Shown in pieces: positions 9,136 through 19,918 of a DNA stretch of 64,000 nucleotides. The DNA is taken from the NCBI GenBank assembly GCA_021399435.1, contig JAJTUP010000053.1:124001-188000 (forward strand). Reading direction: 5' to 3'. The DNA comes from Diaporthe sp. PMI_573. Lineage: Eukaryota; Ascomycota; Sordariomycetes; Diaporthales; Diaporthaceae. The notes beneath the pieces are model-generated. The model was not told the DNA's origin. It did not search any database and saw only the letters and a list, made by a program, of their open reading frames with translations. The translations under genes and the position numbers were made by a program. Each line of letters starts with the position of its first letter. The stretch's first letter is position 1.

Positions 9136-11993
9136 GCATCATCCGCTGACGTGTGACGAATCTTTTTCTACCTTTTTTCCTTTTTACGATTCTCTACATT
9201 CCTTGCGCATTCAGGGGCGCATAGCATATAGGTCGGTCATGACGGTTATTCATGAGTTCACGGCCTCTCACATTCCTTTACGACATCATGAAGCGGTATA
9301 CCCTGGGACTTTAAAAGGCGGCAAAATTTTGGGGTTTTCGGCAAGGGGCGGTTAATGCAATGGAAGCACGCAGACGTGCGGTTTGGGACGGTCAACAGGT
9401 GGGAGCATGGACCACCATGGCAGGGCAGTGCCGTGGGGATTTGCTCGGCTGGTTGTAATGAAGTTGCTCCCTGATTAGACATCAACTACCTAGTAGTATT
9501 GAATAATTTCAGCAAGATAGATATGGAGGTTCCAGTGCTACGAAATGCTTGTGAAAGATGTGACTCGCCCGCACGGACTGGTGTGCCCTCAACAGGAGTC
9601 AACACATCATGACTGATTTAGGGATCCCGACTTTCATCTTCTCGGTTCGACATGTAAGCCTCATGAGACGGTGGGCAAGCTAAGGGTGAGTCGCTCGCCC
9701 ACCCCTGACTCGTTCTATGAATAGAGGGCGAGCAGGTGAAGACAGGGCTAGCAGCAGGGCGTGAGCTGGAGCTGGAGCTGGAGCTGGAGCTGTCGATCTG
9801 CTGCCTGATATCGAAAGCAGAACAACGGGCCAAGATTGGCCCGCATCGGCGATGAGCTGTCAGAGGTGCGCTGGTGGGTCCGTACCTGACAGTAGGCGGG
9901 GTTGGGCAGCCTAGAAATCCCGCTCGGTCGAGGGCAAGGTGAGTGCCATCATGGTCTCGGTCGGACCGCGTGACCACAACCCTCCTCGTATTCCCTATCA
10001 CTTGTGTTCTTAGGCTGGCAGGGCTGGGCGGCTCAAGCATCACCACCTTTTGCCGAACGTGCCGCCGGTGAGGGCCAGGGGGGCAGGGTGGGATGTTGGA
10101 ACGTGGAAGAAGATCGCGCCGTTGCTGCCGAGGTGGAGCTCCCTCCATCTGGGGGAAGCCCTGTCGAGTGGGTCGTGGGTTGTGTGTGTGTGTGCTAGGT
10201 GAATGCGCCGGGCCCAATCGATGCTCGGACCCACTACCTAGTGATCCCTGCTGCAGATCTCACGTCACTTAGACCGCAAGTGTAAGCCAGAGAGCTCATC
10301 CCAGTCTTGTTCGTCCCAACAATGGTCAGATGGACGAAGCTTTCTCCCCTCCAGGCTTCTCCCCGGGCCGATGGAAAGCATCACCAATAGCTCAGGCACA
10401 TCGGCTACGAGCCGATAAGGCTAGCAAAAAAAAGCCTCAAAAAGGGATGGAAAAGGCGAAAGGAACAAGACCAAATCTTCGTATTCCCAGGATGTCGTCT
10501 CCTCCTTGGCAAGGACTTTTGTTCCCAAGGGAAGAAGACACAGGGCGGGTGTGTGGGGCCGCGAGCCTAAAGAAGCGGGGGCTGGGCCCGGAGGCTCGGG
10601 TCCCCCACGCGATGTGACGTCGTACACATGCTCAACCGATTGCGAAAAACTTTGTGAGCTATTCAGGAAAAGGAAAATGCACGCTCGGGCGAACATGAAG
10701 TGTATAGTACGAGGGAGTCTGTTCGCGACAGGGGGAAGCAAAAGGAGGACCTTGAAGGGCGGCCGGTCTGCCAACGAGCTCGCAAAGCTTGTGTCGCCGC
10801 CAGAGGCTAGCAGGCGCGCCGTTGCCTGTCCTACACCGACTATTGTGTGCGCTTTCCCAAGGTTGTGGAAGGAGGGTGGTCATCGCGATGAGAGCTTGGT
10901 TATTCGAGACCCCGCTAGAACTCATCCTCTCCAGATATCAACTGTTATTGTCAGCACTTGATCACTTGTCATAGTCTATGCTGACTTGAGACACGGCCGC
11001 CTTCAAGGAACGTCCACTAATAAGATAATTAGTACGCCTTGGCCAAAGAAGGACCTGACTTATACTGGTGAGCGTTGGATCCCGTTCTGCATATTTCACC
11101 AACGCTTATACCAATGTCCAATGGTTCGCCCCGCTCCAGACTCACTCGAGCTTAAGAGTCCGAGCTCATATAGTCTTGGATGTTGATAGGAATACATTTC
11201 TCCGAGATATTTGGCTGCCCTTGACGATCACTCAGTACGGGCAACACAACACTAGACCGCAGGGTTTGTGTTTTTCCAGTCTGACAGCCTCGGGCTCTTC
11301 TTTCTCCAAGTATCTACGTATTACTTGATGACAACGACTAGCTGTCATGAAAATTGTGCCGACTACGCATAATTGGCACTGTATATATGTAAAGAGGTGA
11401 TAGCTTTAGGTAGTAACCACATGAAGCTTTCTGCGCACACTCCAAGTCCAACCCTGATTTTGACAACGCATTGTATATCCAGTCCTTGGATCGCTGTTGC
11501 CAACTCAATACGTCTGCAACGTTGTGTGTACCTGGCGTTCAGACAGCAGCATTGAATACGCTTAGGGCTTCGAAATAGTTGTATTTCAATAATCGGAACC
11601 AACAGTCAATTTGTCCTACAAGGAACCGCACTTGTCCATAATTTACTGCCGCCATGTCTGGTAAGCACTCTTATTGTAAATGTGAATTGTAAAGATTCGT
11701 CAAAATACGTCAGAACACCCAGGGCATTAGGACATGTCCATGTCTCAAGATGACCTTGTCTTTATGCACTGTCAGAATCATAGACGCCCTGTCCAATGCG
11801 CAGTTGCAGTTGCAAGAAGGGGGGATGTTGTGGACAAATTGTACCTTGAGCAGGAGCACTTGAGGCTCTGTAGGTAAAGAGGGTACTCAGTGTATAACTA
11901 AAGGTTCAAATACTCAATCTCAACCCTTTACCGACGCGTTGATAACCACTTTGGTAAGTCACAAAAAGACAGGCCCTTGGCAAAACCCCTCCA
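9136..11993. other. Intergenic block of about 2.9 kb, no supported gene
   Basis: It contains the wall-protein 3' UTR, a (GAGCTG)5 microsatellite at 9763-9792, a short GT run near 10180-10196, and an AT-richer segment from about 10950 to 11900. A 199-codon minus frame at 9618-10217 arises from GC-rich low-complexity sequence and has no domain, so it is not called. No transposon ends were identified. Confidence 0.5.
9763..9792 (+). repeat. Hexanucleotide microsatellite (GAGCTG)5
   Basis: Five perfect copies of GAGCTG lie in intergenic DNA downstream of the wall-protein gene. They are probably length-polymorphic. Confidence 0.85.
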
Positions 11994-13854
11994 TCAGTCA
12001 CTCGATGGCTCGACCGGAACTGGGATCACAGAGGTCTTCCTTCTCGTGAGATTCTGAAATTCCTCCAGGCTCATGTTGTCGACAAACTCCAGGATGTCCG
12101 GATAACCGCCCGCCAGTTCCAGCATCTTCTTCTCGTAAGTACCAAGCTCTGACTCCTCGAGCACCTTCTTCGGGAGGCACTCCTTGCCGTCATACACCCA
12201 GCACCAGTCTCCGTCTGTCTTCTTGGCGAGCTCCCAGCCGGCGTTGGTCAGCGCGGCGGCGTTCCATTGTTTTTTGTCATCGTAGCCCAAGCCTTTGACT
12301 GCGAGGCGGATACGCACCGAAGGATGGATCTGCTCGCCTGTGTCCTCTAGATACTCGGGCAGTTCCTTTCCGTTGTATGAGTTGAGCTTGTGGTACATAC
12401 CGGGAGAACGGGTAATGGTTCCGGCAAGAGTGTACATCGGACTGTGAGCTCTGAGAATAGCGCCCGCGCCCCACGGCCGCAAGGGGTGGTTCCCTTCGAG
12501 AATGGGGTCAACGGCCCACTTGAAATAGGTTTTCGAGGTCACCTTTGAGACCTTTGCAGCCGATCTCTTGAGGCTGTCTGGTACGGCACTAGTGGCCATT
12601 GCGATGATCTTCGGGGGCTTGCCCTTTGCCTTGGGAGCTTCCTTGGTTGGAAGTTCGGCTGCCGAGGGATGGTCGCGGTAATATCTTTCTGTGTCACGTA
12701 TAGCCCGGCGGAGGGAGCCGCTGTCAAACTCGACGCCAATACCGACGAGTTGATCCATCATCCCTAGTCACAACATTTAGCACTCGCCAATTCGGAATCG
12801 ATGACGGATTTGAGCTGGATCAGTTGATAGAACTCTCGGATGATGGAGGAGTGCTGCTTACAAGCCATGGTCATATTGGCGATGCCCTGGTCGGGCCAAC
12901 CTCCACCGACGTTGCCGTGATTTCCAGGAAACCAAACCTGCTTCAAATTAGTGACACCCTTGCTGGAAGCAGGACGTTCCCAGATCGAAGGGCTGAAGGG
13001 CGGCCTTGGCTCGTCCAAGGCCAGAGCATGAAAGGCATTCTCGATGCGGTCCGACAATTTCGTGTCGAAGAACCGGAGCTCCGAGGTCGTGTGGTCGATG
13101 CCGAGCTTTTTCATCCACGCGATGGAGGGTACTCCGAGACTGCCCACGGTGTCAAAGACTGCTACAGCCTTGATGGTGATGAGCTTGCCGGAGCCATTGC
13201 CCTCGAAGACTCGCGTGAGACCCTTCTCGATGAGCAGGCGCCGGTAGTCTTCGGCCGCATTTTCCCCCATTGGCTTGTTGTCAAAGGGGATGCCTGGGTA
13301 GGGATCCTTGTATTTCTTGGTCTGCCAATTTTGCATGTCTTTGAAGACGGGATAGAAGAATTCCATGCCCTCACGAGTGAGCAGGCCAAGGCTTCCAATC
13401 ATGCCGGCAATGCTCCGAGCGGTGAAAGCGCCACGGGAGAAACCGATGAGGATGATCTCGTCACCGTCGACGTAGTTGCCGCAAATGAATGCATAGCTCT
13501 CACGAACATGCTGCGTGCCATGTCAGCTCGGGAATGGGGGAGTGAAGCGTCGCCAGGAATAGTGCCAACCTCGGCAACACCATTACCAAAGGCACCACCA
13601 GAGAAGGCGTCCGACATTGTGCTTCCTGTCCCCACGCCAGATTGGTAGTTGATGACCTGAACCGAGCCATCCGAGCAGCCACGGTTGAAGGACCGGGCCA
13701 GACGAGTAACGTTGGACGCAGGTTGCGGCTTGCCCTTCTCCCATCCTTTGTCCGAGTTCATCCAGGTTCCATCGCAGCAGACGATGAGTCGTTTCTTCTG
13801 GCGAGTGGCGGGGGGAGCGGCAGTGGCACCGCTCTGGTGTCCTGTGGAACTCAT
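11994..13854 (-). CDS. DUF2235-domain alpha/beta hydrolase (Tle1-phospholipase-like)
   Basis: Three exons on the minus strand (13854-13570, 13510-12862, 12763-11994) encode 567 residues. Near the N-terminus KKRLIVCCDGTW marks the start of the DUF2235 domain. The nucleophile elbow GFSRGAFTAR places the catalytic Ser at residue 120. Further family blocks include FDTVGSLG, SDRIENAFHALALDE, VWFPGNHGNVGGGW and SIGLEF-type sequence (here VGIGVEFDSG). DUF2235 is shared with bacterial type VI effector phospholipases of the Tle1 group; fungi often have many paralogues of unknown substrate. Introns are 59 and 98 nt; the first donor is the less usual GTTGGC, and the junction reads AE|HVRESYAF as expected. 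No signal peptide or membrane segment is seen, so a cytosolic enzyme is likely. It is divergent from the APH-like gene at 15154. Confidence 0.88.
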
Positions 13855-15153
13855 CTTGGGAGGTCGCTTAGGTTGACCGGTGACTATTGGATACCTAGGA
13901 ATTCTGTAGAGATACAAGAAATTACAATTGATGCAAACTAAGGTTTCGGACGGCTTGTTTGTTCCAGAGGTTGTGTACTTATCCGGACCAACAGGCAGGA
14001 AAAGAGGCAAAACAATGATGATCGAGCTAGAATGACCAAAAAGCAAGAGCCATCATGCCACACCCTGCCCGTTAAAGGTCTTGAAGGGTGTGCTGCTCGT
14101 ACCAATCAACGAAGTCGCGATCCATCCGCTGCTCCTCCCCAAGACTCAAATACCATCCACTGCGTCAGGCAGAGCTTTGCGACGATGTGGCTTCTCTTTT
14201 GGGTCACCGCTTGCGATAGAAGGAGTATGTTAGACAGCCCTGGGACCGTGCTGAGTCCATTGTTCTGAAGAAGGCATAATCATGACCATAGTTTTATTTC
14301 CTATGGTGGAATTGGGATACAGACAACCACCAGCTGGCGGATCCCCGAGGTTTTGGGCGACGAAAGTGTTCTATCTCGTAACTAGAAGGAGCGATCAGGG
14401 TCATGATCAGACTTCTCACATATTAATTGTCCACCATTACCGAGACCGTCCACGGTGAAAACTGGAAAAGGACATTGAAAGACTGGACGTATCGCGACGC
14501 ATCTGCTGAGCTTGGAGAAACTATATCATGTTGAAAGCTCTTCCAATCGAATTAGTAGTAATGAGTTTCAGAGCCAGTTCCTAAGCAGAAGATTGTCCAA
14601 GTCCGCCCCATGTGCAAGCTTAAAAAAGGCGATGAGGACAAGTACCAAACAGTACTTGGCCTGGCCCATGTTGACAAGTGATCATTCTTATTTCATCGAT
14701 TGCTCACCTTGGATTCAGCTGGATGTTTTCAACTGCCTTATCAAGGGTACTTGGTCAGTGATATTAATTACTATCCCATTGCCTGCTAAATGTGCTTGGA
14801 ATGCCCTTAACAAGTTCAGCAAACCAATTACTCGAAATGACCCAGTGCAACGACTCTGCTGAATCAAAAGTCCACTTCTCGAATGTGACTGACCTCATAG
14901 GGCTCAATGGCAGAAGCGGGATTTGCCTAATCGGGAAAGACGGATGAGTCGAGTGCGATGGTGAGGTGTGGTGGGCATGCCAACCAAACGTGGGGGTTGC
15001 ATGATTGATCAGCTGGGACGCCAGACCACAAGACATCGTCCCACCTCGGATCTCGACCTCCACTTCCTGTCCTCACCGAGCTTCATCTCATCTCTGTGCA
15101 GTCTAACGTTCCTCTTCCCAGAACAAGTTCGTGCAGACTGTTTTCCCTTGTAA
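13855..15153. promoter_or_regulatory. Divergent intergenic region between the DUF2235 and APH-like genes
   Basis: About 1.3 kb between two head-to-head starts. The central part (about 14270-14800) is AT-richer than its surroundings. A 116-codon plus frame at 14512-14862 lacks any family feature and is not called. No strong TATA motif was found on either side. Confidence 0.4.
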
Positions 15154-16461
15154 ATGGCGCCAAGTCAGTCTTCTGTTGACGATGATATGAGTGATGACTT
15201 CTTCGAGCGTTGCGGGCTCCCTCGAGAAGCGCGATTACGATGTTGGGATCTGGCACGACATTTGTTTCCAAACGGAACTGTTGAAGAATCAGAACCCCAA
15301 GGATATTGCTCTTACACACTCAGCATCGGGCGTGAAACCATTCTTCAGTTTCGACCACCGGTCCACAGACTTGATATCAGGATAACGACCGCTGCGCAGA
15401 GCATCTACGGGAGCCTCGCACCGCAGACTAAATTGGTCGACGTTATCAGCGTTCCCAAGTCATGCTCGCCTGACGATGTTGGGGAACGTTCACACCAACA
15501 GCCTGAGGACGAGGCAGTCGTGATCGACGACGGCTGCTACAAGTCTCATGCCTCACTCCATGTCTACTCTATGGCGAGGATACCAGGCATCTCTGTGGCG
15601 GAGCTGCGGGCCTCCTCGGCACGGTCATTGATGCCGGCAGCCGAGCTGCGGCGTCAGCGAGAAGATGTGATCGGCGAGTTCGCCAGGTTCATCGCCATCG
15701 GTTGGACGTCCGCACGTCCAGCATCAGACCCCGCTGTCTCGAGTCTTCGAGGCCGGGTAGGGGGATCCATCAGATGGAGACTTCAGGAAATGCGAGCTCA
15801 CCTCCCCGCGCGATTTCAGTCCTCCGTGGGGGAAATCTTGAAGCGTCTGGACGACATTGAGGCCCTCCCGTGGGTTCTGACACACGGCGACGTTGTCCCG
15901 GCTAACATGATGGTCTATAACCCACAAATTGCTTCTTCAGGGGAGGTAGACTTGTCTGGCTTTCTTGACTGGGCCGAAGCGGAATATCTTCCATTCGGCG
16001 TAGGACTCTATGGCCTCGAGACTCTCTTGGGTGAGACTGACTGCCAGGGCCGCTTTGGCTATTACCCAGAGGCAAAAGAACTGCGACAATATTTCTGGAT
16101 GAGGCTGGAGGCTGAAATGCCCGAGTTGAAGCTTCATTCCGGACCCGAAGGCTTCAGGAAGCAGGTTGAGACTGCCCATGCCCTCGGCGTCTTGCTTTGG
16201 CACGGAATTGCATTTGACAATGGTAGACTCGACCGGGTAGTAGACGAGAAGAAGCCCGAGGATGCAGAAGAGGTAAGAATCCTCGACCTTTTCTATTCCC
16301 GTGATGAAGAACCCAGGGATGGGCGAGTCGAATCTGCACACCTTTTTGAACCAGATAGAAATGGGTTGGCCGAGCCTTTTGGTATGAGTAGGGCGGTTCC
16401 CGACATTTGGCCATGCATTGGGCGTCTGAGTTTCGGGGATAGACGTATGGTCGGTTCATAA
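15154..16461 (+). CDS. Aminoglycoside-phosphotransferase-like (APH/choline-kinase fold) protein
   Basis: A single exon encodes 435 residues. The catalytic loop of the APH superfamily is present as THGDVVPANMMV, with the presumed catalytic base Asp246 and metal-binding Asn251. The second metal-binding Asp is Asp272 in GFLDWAEAEYLPFG. N-terminal ATP-lobe features are weak: the region after residue 50 resembles the first strands, but the Gly loop is poorly kept and the Lys-Glu pair was not assigned. Fungal genomes carry large, variable families of such genes, so a role in antibiotic resistance should not be assumed; small-molecule or protein phosphorylation are equally possible. A GTAAGA within the frame at 16274 could be a donor, but reading through keeps family-like sequence (EEVRILDLF). 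The C-terminal 50 residues may be lineage-specific. Confidence 0.82.
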   Translation: MAPSQSSVDDDMSDDFFERCGLPREARLRCWDLARHLFPNGTVEESEPQGYCSYTLSIGRETILQFRPPVHRLDIRITTAAQSIYGSLAPQTKLVDVISVPKSCSPDDVGERSHQQPEDEAVVIDDGCYKSHASLHVYSMARIPGISVAELRASSARSLMPAAELRRQREDVIGEFARFIAIGWTSARPASDPAVSSLRGRVGGSIRWRLQEMRAHLPARFQSSVGEILKRLDDIEALPWVLTHGDVVPANMMVYNPQIASSGEVDLSGFLDWAEAEYLPFGVGLYGLETLLGETDCQGRFGYYPEAKELRQYFWMRLEAEMPELKLHSGPEGFRKQVETAHALGVLLWHGIAFDNGRLDRVVDEKKPEDAEEVRILDLFYSRDEEPRDGRVESAHLFEPDRNGLAEPFGMSRAVPDIWPCIGRLSFGDRRMVGS

Positions 16462-16818
16462 TAATATCTCCTTTTTTACTTTTCTCGGGGTTGACCTCAC
16501 TATTATACTTCAAGGGACTATTATCACAGGCCCAAATCATTGAACCGGATGCCGAGCGAAGGGAGACATGAGCATAGCCTGTCTTTTTTTGACCAAGGAT
16601 CGTAGAGCAGACTATGAAAGAACAGCAAGCGACCTCGGGAATCCAGAGATGCAGAGACCTGCAAGTCACCAGTGGAGCTCTGGTCGTACTCAATGTTATA
16701 AACCAGCCAGGAGAAATTCGCCCGACCATTCGCAGAAATCAACGCAATAGCTTTTGTCTACTCTCGAGTACATAACATTCTTTTGCTAAATGGCAGCCAA
16801 GACCGTGTCCCCGATCGC
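16462..16818. other. Convergent intergenic gap
   Basis: About 360 bp between the APH-like stop and the end of LEU2, which face each other tail to tail. It should hold both 3' UTRs; nothing else was seen. Confidence 0.5.
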
Positions 16819-18374
16819 TTATTGCTTCAGAATCTTCTCCAGCTCTGCAACAACAGCGTCGCCCACTTCCTTGGTGCTAGCATTGCCACCGAGGTCCTTG
16901 GTCACAACGCCGCCGTCAATGGCGTTCTTGACCGCCTGCTCAACGGCATCCGCCTCTTTGGGCAGACCGAGGGAGTACCTGAGCATCATGGCAATCGACA
17001 GGATGGTGCCGACAGGGTTGACGATGTCCTTTCCTGAAATATCGGGGGCCGAGCCTAACATGTAGTGAGGTCTGTTAGTCTTCCGCGTGTCTCTTGGGAA
17101 TTTGACGAGACACTAAAAGGCCAATTCGAAATTGGCCAACTTACCGTGAATTGGCTCGTAGATTCCGTTACATTTGCTCTTGCCGTCTGGCAGACCACCG
17201 AGGCTAGCACTGGGCAGGAGACCAAGACTTCCGGGGATGACACTGGCCTCGTCGCTGATAATGTCACCGAACAGGTTGCTCGTCATGACAATACCATTCA
17301 GGGTGCGCGGGCTCTTCACCATCAACATGGCGGCGGAGTCGATCAGCTGGTGCTCGAGCTGTAGCTGAGGGAACTCGTTCTTGAACAGCTCCGTGACAGG
17401 CTTCCTCCACAGCCGGCTGGTGGCCAGGACGTTGGCCTTGTCGAGACCCCAGACCTTGGCAGGAGGGTTCTGCGCCAGAGCGAGGTGAGCAGACAGACGG
17501 GCGATCCGCTCGATCTCAGGCTTGCTGTAGGGCTCCGTGTCCAAGGCGAACCCGGACCCGTCATTTGCGGTCGCCGAAATAGATACCTCCCGTCAGCTCA
17601 CGGACGACGACGAAGTCGGTGCCCCGGCAGACTTCTGCCTTGAGGTGGGACCTCTCTACGAGAGAGTCGGAAGCGAAGCCGCAAGGCCTCAGGTTGTCGT
17701 AGGTGTTCAGCTCCTTGCGCAGAGCCAGGAGGCCCTGCTCCGGGCGGACGGGAGAAGAGGGACCCCATTCCCAGGAGCACGGCGTCGGCGGATTTTGCGG
17801 CGTTGAGGGTCTCCTCAGTGAGGGGCTTGCCGTGAGCATTAATGGAAGCCTGGTGTAGAGTTATCTGTGTTGCTTTGACCGTGACAGCAGTCCACAGATC
17901 CTAACACCAGCAGGTCTATTCGGCCGTCTTGGTTAAAGGGAGGAGCCTCGAGGGTGCGTCCAACGGTACGGAGATACTTACACCACCGAACAGATGCTCC
18001 TGCAGGTTGAACTTGCCAGCTGAGGGGCTCTGAGACTCGACCGTGTTGAGGACCTGTGAATTGCTCAGCACGCCTGCTCATTGAGTTGATCGGGTCAAAG
18101 CTCGCGGGGAGCTCTGTGTGAGGCTAGACATGGTGGCGTGCTGGCATGCAAGCCAGAGCCGTCTGAGTTTTCTATGGCATACCTTGAGTGCCTCGGCCAC
18201 AACCTGCGTGTCGAAGTACTGTTAGCACCATTCCACACTCCTGACTTCATCCGAAAGTTTAAACTGCTCGTTGCTGCGCAGGACACATGACAATGCAGAC
18301 TGCAATCGGCCATTGACACTTACCTCGGGGCCACAGTGGTCACCACCGAGCACAACAATATTGTGGGTTGCCAT
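16819..18374 (-). pseudogene. LEU2: 3-isopropylmalate dehydrogenase (LEU2), broken by two frameshifting deletions
   Basis: Five exons are recognisable on the minus strand: 18374-18324, 18203-18183, 18053-17982, 17849-17145 and 17054-16819. They match LEU2 (the leucine biosynthesis NAD-dependent decarboxylating dehydrogenase) from MATHNIVVLGGDHCGPE to the C-terminal [13 protein letters not shown]. Key blocks survive: [49 protein letters not shown] and YEPIHGSAPDI. Within exon 4 the frame breaks twice. Near 17770, LLG is followed at once by WGPSS: about 17 nt coding the conserved A-[IV]-G-G-P segment are missing. Near 17563, GDRK runs into a stop where a short acidic segment is normally found; about 5 nt are missing. 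The three segments lie in three different frames, and translation would stop at 17598 after about 131 residues. No other damage is visible, so this is either a very young pseudogene or a local sequence error. Confidence 0.85.
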
Positions 18375-19123
18375 GTTGAATGTTGAGAGGGTGCTCTCTT
18401 CTCTGAGATACTTGTGAACAGGAGGGGAGGAGATCGAGGGGTTGTGAGTTTGACGGTAAAGTTGATCGACGAGGAAAGCTTGAGCCTGCCCCTCGGTAGC
18501 TTTCTGTACTTTGCACTTTGAGGGCCACTTCCACTTTTCTTTGGACAAACGGGGACAAGGAGCGATTCAATCTTGATTATGGAGCGAATAGCAATAGAGG
18601 CAATTGATGTGTCCTCAGAATTGCCCACACTTAATCTCGCCCACACCTATAGGTAGGCAGGCGTCTTTGCAAGCCGGACGGGTAGTGACGCGGGCCACAC
18701 ACCCCGGTGCCGAATGGCTCCGGTCCGATCCAACGGCCGGCCTCCAACCCCGGATTCACTTTTAGTGTACCGTACTGAATAGAATGCCAGGCAAAGACTT
18801 TCAGCCCGTATGTTACCAATATTGATTGGCACTTTCCATGCAGAGAGCTCTCCAGCATCGCGTAGATATGCTTGACACAATTCGAACATAACGCAGGGTG
18901 GCAGTCGGAAATACCACAAGAGGTAGGGGTGGGTCGATCCCTGGCTGAGGGGCGGCTTGGACCCAGGGCGTCGACGCGACAAATAAAGTTACGCAAGACG
19001 CGTCTCGCAAAGCTTCTATAATTTCCAGGTCCCGAAACAGTCCACAAAGCGAGCTGCTCTCCTCCATCGGTCACCATCGTCAGAAGAACGCATTGCACGA
19101 ATTGGAAAGTCGGGAACTGCATC
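18375..19123. promoter_or_regulatory. Divergent promoter region between LEU2 and the 2EXR gene
   Basis: This 749-bp region separates head-to-head starts. It holds a candidate Leu3-type site at 18704-18713. The sequence next to LEU2 is CT-rich on the LEU2 sense strand. Confidence 0.45.
18704..18713. promoter_or_regulatory. Candidate Leu3-type binding site
   Basis: CCGGTGCCGA matches the near-palindromic Leu3 consensus CCGGNNCCGG at nine of ten positions, 330 bp upstream of the LEU2 start. Leu3 is the Zn2Cys6 activator of leucine genes in fungi. A chance match in GC-rich DNA is quite possible. Confidence 0.3.
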
Positions 19124-19918
19124 ATGGCTAAACTCAAAGACCTGCCTGTCGAAATACGATCCGCAATTTGGGCCGAGGCCTTGTCCGATGAAGACGCGGA
19201 AGTCGTGTATGTCTTCGACCCGGAGGACTTTGGGATCAAGGACGAGGACGAGGACGAGGACGAGAGCGAGGGCGAGCAGGCCGAATCCGACTGGGAGGTC
19301 GAACTCGAGGTCATTGTCGCCTTCCCGACCATCATGCACTTGTGCCATGAGTCTCGCGAGTACGCCAAAAGCCAACTATCGTTCAGGGAGGACACAGTCA
19401 TAGGTGTCCATATCCCATGCCGCCCATACCGACCAGGGACGGATGCGTTCTTTGTACATCACCGCCACTTCGACAAGTTCCTCAGGGCCTTTAGGAAAGC
19501 GCAGGATGATGAGTTCAACGGAAAGCTCCAGGAGGGCGAGAAGGCCTTTTGTGGAGAGATATGGCGACTTGCTCTCAGCTCACAAATGCTCATGGAGGAC
19601 GACATTGGGGACACACTGTCATACTTGGTCCCCGATATGACGGCGCTGCGGCATCTGGGCTTCGTGTTCGACGACATCGACGGGCTCGATCTGACCAGGC
19701 CGCTGAGGTTGTCCGAGTGGGCGGAAGACAGGGCAGAGATAGTGCCTGGGAAGCCGCGCACTAGGATCCACGTGAAAGACACACTGGACAACATCATGGA
19801 CCAAACCGCATTCTGGGAGGTCTCTGATAGAGCCACTGCACCGTGGGATGAGTGGACAGGCGAGTGGCTCTTCAATCTTGAGGCCAGCGAGATAATACAG
19901 GTCTGTGGGTACGTCTAG
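19124..19918 (+). CDS. 2EXR-domain protein (fungal-specific, function unknown)
   Basis: The open frame encodes 264 residues. The N-terminal LKDLPVEIRSAIWAEAL is the signature of the 2EXR domain, a large fungal family with no assigned biochemical role. Family members often continue with a block about a CHESREYA-type helix, present here as LCHESREYAKSQL near residue 75. An acidic run (DEDEDEDESEGE) at about 40-51 sits inside the domain as an insertion. No signal peptide or membrane segment is visible. An alternative 3' end is possible: a GTACGT donor at 19909 and an AG at 19980-19981 would remove 73 nt and end the protein YRGHEE with a stop at 20001-20003, giving 268 residues. The unspliced model is reported because it needs no extra assumption. 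Confidence 0.75.
   Translation: MAKLKDLPVEIRSAIWAEALSDEDAEVVYVFDPEDFGIKDEDEDEDESEGEQAESDWEVELEVIVAFPTIMHLCHESREYAKSQLSFREDTVIGVHIPCRPYRPGTDAFFVHHRHFDKFLRAFRKAQDDEFNGKLQEGEKAFCGEIWRLALSSQMLMEDDIGDTLSYLVPDMTALRHLGFVFDDIDGLDLTRPLRLSEWAEDRAEIVPGKPRTRIHVKDTLDNIMDQTAFWEVSDRATAPWDEWTGEWLFNLEASEIIQVCGYV

Noticed and set aside
9618..10217. 199-codon minus-strand frame
   Set aside because: It runs through the (GAGCTG)5 repeat and GC-rich DNA, giving Ser and His/Pro runs. No domain, signal peptide or splice context supports it.
10950..11990. AT-richer segment considered as a transposon relic
   Set aside because: No inverted or direct terminal repeats, transposase motifs or clear C-to-T mutation pattern could be seen by eye. 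A repeat search would be needed.
16274..16461. Possible intron at GTAAGA in the APH-like gene
   Set aside because: Read-through keeps plausible family sequence and ends in a normal stop, and no strong acceptor with a better continuation was found.
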